NCBI GenBank assembly: GCA_001929475.1
Contig: LXFE01003465.1
Coordinates: forward strand, 1-21,139
Source: Neolecta irregularis DAH-3
Lineage: Eukaryota; Ascomycota; Neolectomycetes; Neolectales; Neolectaceae
Length of the DNA: 21,139 nucleotides
Direction of reading: 5' to 3'
Within the stretch, counting starts at the first letter, position 1, and every line of letters begins with the position of its first letter. Position numbers and translations under genes: made by a program. Shown here piece by piece: positions 10,501 through 20,615 of the stretch. The notes under the pieces were generated by a model. That model was not told the origin of the DNA. It made no database searches and saw nothing but the letters and a program-made list of their open reading frames with translations.

Positions 10501-13500
10501 ATTTCGAATTGTATTGAGAAACTGAGGGAGGACCATCTCACATGTGGTCGTGTCCTCGCTGAACCAGACCATTCCACAACGACTGACAGTTGCCGGAGTA
10601 GCATAGCGAAGAGATTCAACCTCGAACATGATTCTGACAGACGGGGGCAGTCCAAGACGTTCTCCGTTGGGCAGCGTAAGAAGTTTGTTATCATCAAGTA
10701 CACTAGAATATATCAACGTGGCTTATTCCAGAAGATACCTATTCAAATTTTCGACCCATTCGGGATCAACATCACCGTCGAAAATGATCCAATGTCTCTT
10801 TGTGTCTTCGCCACGAACATTATCGATGATCTTCCTAAGAATAGAAGTGAAAAGACCATCTGTCCATTCTCGGGTCGTCGTATCAAGATTTCCGTAAAGT
10901 ATTTCTTTTGAGATAACTTTAGGGTCAATAATGTAATGGATCCCTTCAGTTCCTTCGACTTGCTGTAAAGCTTCCAGTAATACTCTCCACGCGCGCGATT
11001 TACCAGTACCTGAAGAACCAACCATCATAACTCCATGATGAATAGTCTGAATTTGATACAACTGCAACAGCTTGGTTACCCAGGAATCGTCAGCTTTGAG
11101 ACCCAGTCTGTCTGCTACTTTTCGAATGGCATCAGTTAGCTTGGTCAAATTTGCTGGAATATAAACCGCATCTGGAAAGGCAGTTTTTTCAATTCTACAT
11201 CATTAGTGATATAATTGAAGGCGGCGTACTTTTCCATCAGCTCGACATCATTTCCCACGAGTTTAGGTGCAATAGTCTCTCGAAGGCTTTGTAAAATAAG
11301 CACCTCTTCTGAAGACTCTTCCAAATCTTTCGAACCTTGTAGCAATCGAGCCCGTTTAATATTTCCCGAAGTCGTTAAAACGCTTTTAAGAGCCCGAAGA
11401 CCGAAATCGTAATGTGATTGAGAAGATAATTGTTTCGAACAAGCTTCAAAGAAAGGTACCACCCGGATGGCAAGATCTTTTGCGTTGTGAAATCCTTGCG
11501 AATATAACATTACTTGAGCGATAAGTTCTTTGTCTGGCTTAGTCATCGCAATGCTTCTGAACAACTTTTTCAAGTTGTCTGGCAAATTGGATCGGCCGGC
11601 ATAACCGGGATTCATTGTAATAAAAATTCCTTTTGTTGAGTAATGATAAAACAAAACTAAGTACCTGTGTCGGCATGAATTTTGAATGATTTTCCAATCA
11701 ATTCAACTTGAGCCTGTGAGTCATGTTGTAAAGCTTTCAGCCCGAGCTGAATGCTCTGGATTTGTTGCGAAACAGCACTCAGTATTCGCTCTTCCAGTCG
11801 ATTGAATTCATCAAAGCAACCCCATGCACCAACTTGACAAATTCCAAGGAAAATTCTGCCCATAGCTTGAAAATCAAAGGTATCATCACAACAAAAAACG
11901 AGAACAAACTTTCCAAGCTGAACACCCAAAGCCTTGACGGATTCAGTTTTACCTGTTTATTTAGTCAAAAGATTATTTGATTCTGATTTACCTGTCCCAG
12001 CAGGTCCATGCGGCGATCCACCTAATCCTCGGCGTAGGGCTTGAGTCAATGTCAAGAAACAACGGTCTGTTAATGGTGTTTGAACAAGTCGATCGGCGAC
12101 ACCGAGGTATTCATATCCATAATCGAATACAGCGCTAGCCATGCTAACTTTTAAACGATCAATTGGTTCGCCCTCTGGATTGTAGCAGAATCGCATATGA
12201 GATAGCCATCTAAAATCATGTGGATTGACAACGTTTCCTGCCTTCAAAGAGTCAATAACGTCGCGTTGGTGAACCATTTCTGTTATCAGATGTTCACACT
12301 TCTTTCGTTTGATGCCATCAATATCCTCAAGGACGAAGCTAGCAAGTCTCTTGAGGACTTCATCTACCCGTTTACCTGGAGAGTTGAGAGCTTCAAGATC
12401 TCCTTTATTGCAAGCCAGAAGAGCGTCATCAACTGAAGTAGTCCACATTGTTTGCATCGCAAGAACGACAATCTGAGCGGGATATCGGTAAATCCATCCA
12501 TCTAAATCGTCAGGATTGACTTCTTCATGCGTGTAGAGTTCCTGAAGGTCAGAGTAAGCTGAGGACAGAAGTAGAGCGAGGGTAGTCTTCATCCCATGTT
12601 CAAGTGCACCCAACCAATCGTTAATCTTTGGGATTTTTATGAGCGATATCTCACGTCGAAGAGTCACGGTCTCGCCTTCCCGAGAGGTGAAACCGAGGAT
12701 AACCGTGGAATCTTCACTGAGCTGTAATCCAGAGAGACCGGCAAACATTTTCTTCAAATGCTTTTGTACACGGATAGTATCTTTGCTGTTCCCGATGAGT
12801 TCCAATAAATCTTCGTCTCCAACAAAGTAAAAGCGCGGGAACGAGCTTCTTTCCCGTTCGAGATATTCCCCAAGAGCTTTTTGGATTTTTCCAAGTAGCT
12901 CAGCAAGGCGATCAAGTGATTTCTGCAAATTCGAGATGTTGAGGATATCAAGAACGAATGGCGATTTTGAAACTTTTTTCATGACAGCTAAAAATTCGGT
13001 ATTGATGTTTTGAAAGCGAGATGATTCCACAGGAAGTAACTGTTTTATATCTGCATTACCAGTGAAGATGCCTTCGAGATAAACCCACTGTCGCTGAACA
13101 TCGATCCATTTATCAAAAATATTGTAGGTTCGATTTAGTTTATCATCCCATGACGAGGCCTCCTCCTCAAATATTTTGTAATATGGCGAGTTCTTCATCG
13201 CACTGATTGAACTGATATGTTCTCCACATTTTGCAAAGAGGTCATCCCATCCTTTGATAAGCCGGGTTTTATTCTGGTAATTGACGAGGTCAACCACGTA
13301 ACCAGTCCATGTTTCTCGAACTTGCTTCAGATATTCTTCGAGAGCCATTTCACCTTGAGCTTGCCCGATAATATCGCGGATGATGGTTTCATTGCGCGTA
13401 ACGTCGAGATCCCAAACATCTCCAAGAGTCAGTGCCGAAAGAGAAATTCGTTCTCTTGGTCGTAGCGCTTTATGAATGTTGATCCAGTGTCGTTCTCTCA

Positions 13501-16500
13501 TGGCATCCGACTTCATATCTATCAGCAAAGTGTTAACCTTGACAAGCTGTTTCAGTTTGTTCTCGATGAACTCGAAGGCGGCATATTGCCTCATCCGACT
13601 GGGCATTTCTTTTACCATGGTCAGTTGACTGTCAAGAGCTGCTCGGACTTTTCGGGGAACAACAGAGGCCCACGGAGTATCTCGCAGATCACTGAGCGAC
13701 TTCCATATCGTTGATAAGGCAGACCAGACGGACTTGAAATCTCGTACTTCTTCAAGAACGATATCGAGAACATTATCACGGTGAACTTCAAGATCCAATG
13801 ACTCTTTGGCTTTATTGACGAGTTCGCTGTCATGACTGAATTTCGTCATTTTTTCTTCAAACTGATTGAGCATCTCAGTTGCCTCAGAAGGATCAAGATT
13901 TCCAGCGATGGGTTTGTTTTCGTTCCATTCAACAACGATACTTTGTATTCTTTCGTTGACAACCTTATGTTCGGCGTTAATCTTGGCTTCGAGAGCATCT
14001 GCAAAGTCAGAAACAACATCCAGAGACAATTTACCTAATTGTTCCTGGACAAGTCTATTCTTTCGTCCAAGAATCTCTTTCAACGCCGCCCAGTCACCTT
14101 CAACTTGTTCTACAAACAGCCAGTCTTTTGGAAACTGGTATCGTTGACGAGACAAAGCAGTCTGACCTTTTTGGAAGATTTCGATTTCAGGTGCCCAAGT
14201 CGTCGTCTTACGTTTACAGTTTTGGACGGTAGTAATGAATGAAACAGCACTAGCAGTCGATGATGTTTCGAGAGATTGTTGCTCTAAATCATTTCGAGCT
14301 TTTAGTACTTCCACGAGAAATTCACGCATTCGATTCCCAAGTTTGTTCGCAAATTGTAAGAGAATATCACGCTGCCACGAATCATATTTCGCATTAACTC
14401 GACCTTGGACCTGTTCAAAATCCACTACAAGGAACCCGAATGTCTTTGACACATCTGAAGTGTCAAATGTCGATCGAGATTTTCGAATTTCAAGCAAAAT
14501 TTGTAACCACCTTGACAGATTCTCATCGAGAACATTATACACTTGCTCAGCTTGAAGATCCCACAATGATTGGAACTGGAGCCACTTGTCTATGTATAAA
14601 GAAGCTTCTCGTAAACGATTCTCAATAGCAGTGTATGAACGGAACAAATGACTTTGAGTAACATCGGGTATCTAAATATTAGCCACTTTTGGCAAGATGA
14701 AGCCAACTAAAGTATCAAATTTTTGGGGACCCTGTTGGACAGAGGTGTTGAGATTGACGCTGATTTCGTAACGGGACGCCTGCAATTTTTGTAAATTACA
14801 AATGACGGCTATTGATTAGGCACAGAACCGAAAAGTGGCACACAGATCCACCGCTGAAGCTGTACGAGCCATCTCTCTCGAGCGTATTCTAGGGGAGGAT
14901 CAACATAGATTAGTTGATTTCGTATGCAAATCTCATGGTGTAACGGCGAGAATTTTGGTTCAATGCCAACTTCTTCGGTGATAATAGCCTCTTCTTTGCG
15001 ATGGTTGCGATTACTTCGAGAGATATCTCCATTCACATCGCGAGAAAACACCTCAACCCAGGCGTCTATAGCAGATTTGAGACGATCGAGAAGAATGGTT
15101 CCGATATTCTCATTGAGGCGTTGTACCCATTGATAGAGATTACTAAAATTTTCAAGATTAAGCTGGTCAACGCAACTTTGCACGACAGAAATCCACTTCT
15201 CGAAATCATCTACTGCGTATGCACAAGTACGAAGCTCTGCGATAGCACTCTGTACTTTCTCGTAGACTGCAATTAATAAATCAGTCTTTGATTTAAGGTC
15301 GGAAACGGTAGCAGCGAAATCTCGAACAAATTGAACATGGCGAGATTCTCGATATCCAGCTCCAGCTGCATCAAAAGATCCATTTGGTAAATAGTTTAAA
15401 GGACGAAGATGAGCATCAAACGAATGGACGAACGAATCCCACTTGAGGTTGATACCTAAAAATAAATACAATTTCAATTAACTCGATAAACCCTTTGCAA
15501 TTTGCCCCTGAATTTCCGTCTGACGCTCGGCAAGGAGCATTGAGATATCAGATGTACTTTGAATTTGTTCGACTGTTTGAGCGTATGTTCGTACGGTTTC
15601 CATCAGAGTAACAGCATATGGATAAACACGTTTGGCTTCCTTGGAAACGTTTGTGATTGCATGAGGGACTTGAAAGTTGAGCCAAAGAAGATTCCGGACT
15701 TCTTTAAATAGCGCAATGACCTGTGGTTCGAAATTGACTACGAGTTCAAGGGTATTTCCAGCGCTTCGATTGCGAATGATGTTGAATATTCGTCCGTTGA
15801 CTGCAAGATTACGCCGCGAAACTTCGTGTAGCCAACTCTCGTAGATCTACCGGTCAGGGTCAATTAGTGGTGGATGTACCGGTCTTGTTTCGAGTTTCTT
15901 TCTGAAAATGCTACTCTCATTCTGCAGTTTTTGACCTTCGGCGTACAAAGCCCATCCTTTACCCAGTACATCTTCAACACGCTTCATATACGTATTAAGT
16001 TGACGTTCGATTTGTCGAGCCCAGATTATAGCGCCCGATACCGGAGGAATATCGTGCAATTGGGCCATAGCATGGGCTTCCGAGTTCCCATATTGCTGTT
16101 TGAACCGATCATGAAGAGAAGCAATATCAGCCTTGACGTTCTCAATCAGTTGAGTTTGGTATTCTTGGATAGCCCCTCGAATTTTGGGACGAACAAAGAG
16201 GGCATTGAATTTAGAAAACACTCGAAACATTTCATTAGCGGTTCGAGATTTTCCAAGTCGATCACGTAAACGAGCAATAATAGTATTCTCGACACGAGAA
16301 ATGCGCTCGTTGTATGTGTTCTCAGCAGCAACCCAGGCTTCAGTACCCTCTTTTCAAGTCAGCATGAGATCTGCAAAAAGTTTACCTGCAGAGACATCTA
16401 GAACATTGGCATCTTTCAGAGCAGCAAAGGCTTGGGTGACTTCCTCAATAGCGTCGATATCACTGATTCCGTCCAAGGCGCCTTCAAAATCACCAGGCGA

Positions 16501-18132
16501 CGTAGAGGTGAGGACATTCTTTATTGTCTGCTGAAGCTGTTCGTGACCTCGTCGAAAGGCTTTAACATAGGCAAGACGTTCTTGTGATTTTGTATGCTTG
16601 GCGTTAATCTTGATAGGTATGAATTTTTCGGCTCGTTTGCGAGTAACTTCTCTTGCAACGTTTGTAAACTCTTTAATCTGATCGTCCCAAGTACGAAACA
16701 CATCTTCAGCGGAATCCATGAGTGTATTAAAGTCGTTGAATTCGAGGTGCATAATACGACGGCCACTGAGAAGGGTGTGTAATTGAGAATCGAGGTCGGC
16801 CGATATAGCTTCGACCAAGGGAAGAGCTCGACGAATTGGATATGGACAAATTCGGAGTTTCTTATTGAGATGACTGAAAATTTGGAGGATAGCCTCCTGG
16901 ATTCGTTCGAGGCTGGTTGCGGAAAGTAGTTCGTTTAATGGAAACTCCCGCATCAACTGGTTGTACTTGTGAACTTGATTGGTGAGGAAACATTACAGCT
17001 GTAGTCATACCCTTGTCAATAGCTTCTTTAAGACCGGTATCAGCGATGAACCCGACTGTTGCATGAAATCGTTTTGCTTGGCGTAGAATTTCAATGGTCA
17101 AGATAACACCGTCACTACGAAGTTGTCGATCTATTCCTTCTAGTGCGGTTTCCATTGAAAGCCAAAAATTTATTTCCTGAGAAGCGGTTCCACTAGAAGG
17201 ATCTCTAGACATTTTTGTGATTGTTTGGATAGACTTTATCCATGAATTGACTGACGATTGAAGATGATTTAAAAAGATACTGTCCATGAGTAGATTCTGG
17301 GGCACAAGGCTTAAACTAGGTTTTCGATTGCTGGAAAGAGCCTAGAGTGAATATTTCCACTAATATCTAGTATACCTCTTCAATCGCCGCTTGAAGAATA
17401 GGATGAAAATTGAGAGAGATTTCAGGGATTTCAACATTCTGTTGAAGATGAAGTAGCGAAAGTTCCAGTTCTGCAATCTTTTTCTTTGTCACGGGTATAC
17501 CTAATGGATCAGCCGATACTTGAGTCGGTATACCGGTTTTTGATTCAACATCAGTGACTTTAGCCACGGAGCCCGGTTTCTCCTTTTCTTTGGTGTATGT
17601 ATCAAAGTAGGGAGCAACAGCATGATGAATTAGAGAGTAGAGTATTTCGTAAGGCGATGTTGATCCAGAAGCATTCCCAAGAGCCAGAGTCCCTGGCAAA
17701 TTGACAATCTGCAACTGGATTGCAATGGGTATTGTGGAATCGAGAACAATTGATCTTTTTATGAGCGCAAGAGATGCTGCTGTGGTTGGTGAGGATGACA
17801 GTTCATGTCCGAGAGAGTAGATGTATGATGGCGAAAGCGTATCTAGCAATAAATGACAATGCCGGTAGCAGTATACCGGTATCATCCTGCTGTATGGTTT
17901 CTGTAGCTTCCTTCTTTACATACAAGGCCATGCAACTCGGTTCTGTAGCGAATTTCGCGCATCGCTGCAGGGTTTCTGGGTATGAGAAAAGACTTGAATC
18001 CAGGTCGTTGGGTGTAGCCCCTAATGCAACCGGCACAAGAGCCGCCAAGAATTTCGTCAATAGTGCTGGATTGAAAGGTGTGATGAGAGACGGAGAAGCA
18101 TTTGCAGCAGGACCATCTCCCTCGTCTTCCAT
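4525..18132 (-). CDS. DYN1: Cytoplasmic dynein heavy chain
   Basis: Fifteen exons: 18132-17877, 17842-17376, 17341-17011, 16973-16386, 16349-15880, 15846-15492, 15455-14824, 14779-14708, 14671-11992, 11952-11665, 11629-11230, 11194-10739, 10702-8851, 8814-4632, 4595-4525; 4366 residues. All phases agree and introns are 33-44 nt. It is the motor that carries cargo and nuclei to microtubule minus ends. The tail shows GRIFNI, LELVVNF and [19 protein letters not shown]. The linker includes [13 protein letters not shown]. Walker A motifs: AAA1 GPAGTGKT (about 1946-1953), AAA2 GSSGTGKS (about 2239), AAA3 GPPGSGKT (about 2601), AAA4 GVSGSGKT (about 2943). Walker B examples are GCFDEFNRL and CDEINLP. 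The coiled-coil stalk and microtubule-binding domain (NPPEAVK, about 3315-3440) follow, then AAA5-6. It ends soon after WLGLPENAE, so it lacks the C-terminal cap of animal dyneins, as fungal dyneins do. No inactivating change was seen. Confidence 0.98.
8815..8850 (-). other. Dynein intron at the AAA4 Walker A motif
   Basis: A 36-nt intron falls directly after the Walker A lysine of AAA4 (GVSGSGK, then TTLSRFVAW in the next exon). It begins GTAATA, contains ATTAAC before the TTTAG acceptor, and brings an in-frame stop at its third codon. Confidence 0.9.
11953..11991 (-). other. Dynein intron inside the AAA1 Walker A motif
   Basis: A 39-nt intron splits the last glycine of GPAGTG from KTES. 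Its first bases (GTAAATCAGAATC) closely copy the first bases of the next exon (GTAAAACTGAATC), and both are preceded by ACAG. Retention keeps a lysine after GPAGTG but soon meets an in-frame TAA. Confidence 0.9.
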
Positions 18133-18294
18133 ATCGTAAGAGGGACAGATAGGGGACGGATAATTGATGAAATGGCTGATTTACGTGGAGTTTTCTTGTT
18201 GAGGTACACGAGAAAACGTGACTTCTTTCTATTAAAAACTTTTATCAAGGTACTCGAAATATTCCCAGATGCCTCTCACCACCCTCTTTTCCTA
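18133..18294 (-). promoter_or_regulatory. Upstream region of the dynein gene and 3' region of SEC14
   Basis: These 162 nt lie between the SEC14 stop and the dynein start, both on the minus strand. They must hold the SEC14 3' end and the dynein promoter. I see no convincing TATA box; on the minus strand a TTGATAAAAG stretch (near 18240-18250) could serve either purpose. Confidence 0.4.
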
Positions 18295-19380
18295 TCAAAC
18301 TGCATGTCCCGGCACGGGTGCTGGAGCAGAAGCCGTAACCGTCGCAACAGTCGTTTCTCCGCTGTATTCGGCGAGTTTCCAAGGGCCTTGGTCAGACAAT
18401 TCGCATCCGCCGGGACATTCACAGGTACCGCCAAACTGTGTGGGCAGATTCTCAGCCGGGATAAGCTCAAGAAGGACTTTTTGATAGTCGGATCCCAGGA
18501 TGTTGATTTTTTTGACGGTGACTTCGTCCAGGAGCGGTTTGACTAGTTTGAAAGCAGAAGCAAAACCCCAGGGCGCATTGATCATGACGAGGGTGCCCAT
18601 TCGTTCCGGGTAGTAGTCTTGGCCGATTGTGGACGCCTGTTTGAGATATCCGTAGACTGAACTGATGCTTGAGATACCGATGCCCTTCAAGTCCAGAATG
18701 GTGCAGGAAGTTTCAATTAGCTTTCCCTCTTTTCGCGAACAGGCAGGCTAGTAAATTAGTCGCTGATGTATGCAAATAGAACCAAACGGGGGCTGACGAA
18801 TCGTTCGTACTCGTAGACCAGATTCTGGGTCATTCTTTCTGCCGTGGTGATCTTGTGCATCTCGGTAAGATTAATCTTTCCCAGCTGCTCGATATACACG
18901 GGTCGACCAGCCTAACGTCAGCTCTGAAAAGCCAAGACCAAACAATGTCAATCTTGTGGTAGTACTGTGGATAAAACTTTGTAATCTATAAATCAGGAAC
19001 GGGACAGAATATGAAAAAACCTCTGGTTTCTCAGAGTAAACAAAAGTCATGGAGATCTCGTCGACTCCGAAATCCGTTCTCCATTTCTCGCAGTTTATAA
19101 ACATCTCTTTAGCCTTGACAACATCGAATTTCCGAGCCCGGAGAAACCGAAGCTGCAGACGTCAGTAGAATTGGCGGCACAAATACCAGGCAAGCGTGGT
19201 CCAGACGTTCTGTATAACCAGCTTCAATAAGCTCTGAACGGAGTTGTTCAACTTTGTCTTCTTGCTCAGGGGTAGTATTTCCAGGATGACCTGGAGCAGC
19301 TTCTGGATTTGTTTGAGGGTAAGTGGATATATCGTACTGTCTGTATTACAACTGTGCAAGTACGGATTACGTACAGACAT
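18295..19380 (-). CDS. SEC14: SEC14-type phosphatidylinositol/phosphatidylcholine transfer protein
   Basis: Six exons: 19380-19375, 19336-19187, 19152-19021, 18985-18944, 18911-18783, 18747-18295; 303 residues, matching yeast Sec14p (304). Introns are 38, 34, 35, 32 and 35 nt. The protein moves phosphatidylinositol and phosphatidylcholine between membranes and supports Golgi secretion. The CRAL-TRIO N domain has [19 protein letters not shown] (from residue 52). The lipid-binding domain has [56 protein letters not shown] and the hallmark [18 protein letters not shown] near the end. The first exon codes only Met-Ser before a GTACGT donor, giving [18 protein letters not shown], a good N-terminus for the family. 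A longer overlapping frame starting near 19446 is out of phase with the protein. The usual acidic residue before GRPVY is alanine here. Confidence 0.94.
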
Positions 19381-19516
19381 ACTGGAGAGGTCTAATTGAG
19401 GTGGAGTGTAGATAGTCAAAATTTCCGGTATAGCAAGTCCAAACACCCTAAATACAAAAGCATGGTTTGAAAAAAGCGTGATATAAACTATTATTTATAC
19501 ATAAAACCAATGTCCT
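19381..19516 (-). promoter_or_regulatory. SEC14 upstream region with a TATA-like element
   Basis: This 136-nt gap lies between the stop of the SpoU methyltransferase gene and the SEC14 start, both on the minus strand. On that strand TATAAATA sits at 19499-19492, about 112 nt before the SEC14 ATG. It could be a TATA box for SEC14 or part of the AT-rich 3' end of the methyltransferase transcript; the sequence does not decide. Confidence 0.35.
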
Positions 19517-20547
19517 CTAAAAAGGTTTGAATCCAACATCTTCGTCTTCTTCTTCAAGCTCAACAGCTTCCTTTTGAGTGGTGGTATTCCATCCAGTGAG
19601 TCTATTCAACTCGAACAGGCCAATGGAAGCAAGCGATCCGACGTTTACTGAATTCACTTGTGGACCAGGCATGGGCAGCGCCATATAAATTGCATTTTTG
19701 GATATAAAAGGGTCATAGTCTCTGAAACTTTTTGTACCCACGACGAAGGCTATTGATTTTGGTAGTGTTTGTGGATCGACGACCGAGTCATCAGGTCTCC
19801 AGAAATGCAATTGATTTGGTTGAGCATTGGCGAGTTGAGATCGCGGGAGAGGAGTAGTGATTATTGGCGTGAGCTCCATTTCAGCGCAATGGGTAAAGAG
19901 TCCGCTTATTGTGCCCATGATGTGAGGAAATCGAAGGGTGTGAGCGCGGGACATGCATATTGCTTGTGGATCGTAGAAATCGATGGATCCTCTCATTGTA
20001 TAGGCTGCCTGCCAGCCCAGTGCTCGAGCAGTGCGAATGAGCAGACCCATAACCTGGCCCGAGTTGACATGGTTTAAACAGATCAAGCGTTTTAATTCAC
20101 CTTTGGCGGGATATGGGATATCTGGAAAGGGGACTTCTGCCCATAAATCGTGTTTTGCGGGTCGTGCCTGGGAGCCTAAAATTTTTCTTGTCATGTCTAT
20201 GGAAACGAGGTATTGACGGGTGGCGGGCCATTTTTCCGGGTTGCGGATGACATCTATAGCGGGCGTAAGAACCTCGTTTGGTTTCCACCATTCTTCTGGA
20301 GCACTAATGCCGAGACCACTGATTGGGACATTATCACGAATGAGGGCTCTGATGTCATTTTTACCCTGGACGATACAATGACGGCGCTCGAGACGGTATG
20401 ATTTATTTTTTTGCAGCCGTTCCATGTGTTCTATAATGGGATTGTGACTTCCCTAAAGATGAGGGAGGATTAATGGACTAGTACCTTTAGCCGAAACATG
20501 TGTTCGGGGAAGGGAATCTGCTTTGGTTTTGCTCCGATGATAGGCAT
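19517..20547 (-). CDS. SpoU/TrmH-family RNA 2'-O-ribose methyltransferase (probably mitochondrial rRNA)
   Basis: Two exons, 20547-20485 and 20452-19517, joined across a 32-nt intron; 332 residues. The N-terminal part (SHNPIIEHMERLQ, then RRHCIVQGKNDIRALI) is the substrate-binding domain found before SpoU domains. The SPOUT knot follows: LICLNH...GLLIRTARALGW (catalytic-type Arg161), GSIDFYDPQA, VVGTKSF and ALPMPGP followed by SVNVGSLASIGLFEL. The family transfers methyl from S-adenosylmethionine to ribose 2'-OH; yeast Mrm1 acts on mitochondrial large-subunit rRNA. Two normally constant spots differ: the DPGN-type stretch reads SGQV (152-155) and the Glu after the second glycine motif is Lys262. 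The third motif is intact. The start is the only nearby ATG not overlapping RAD18; it gives no obvious targeting peptide, so a start further upstream is possible. The tail is acidic (ELEEEDED). Confidence 0.85.
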
Positions 20548-20615
20548 GGTGAGGAAACTTTTTCGAATGGAAGAGACTAAGCCGGAATCTTCCGACCCCA
20601 AGATTCCGACTGCCG
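20548..20615. promoter_or_regulatory. Short divergent promoter region, methyltransferase / RAD18
   Basis: Only 68 nt separate the methyltransferase ATG (20547, -) from the RAD18 ATG (20616, +). The stretch is open in the methyltransferase frame, so a longer N-terminus could read through it. No TATA box was recognised. Confidence 0.45.

Noticed and set aside
4525-18132. Dynein as a decayed pseudogene, because its frame is broken many times.
   Set aside because: Every break is removed by a GT...AG intron of 33-44 nt that restores conserved sequence in phase, and all four Walker A motifs are intact.
19162-19446. A 94-residue minus-strand frame starting at 19446 as the SEC14 N-terminus or a separate gene.
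   Set aside because: It is out of phase with the SEC14 exon, shows no domain, and ends within an intron; the 6-nt first exon gives a better protein.
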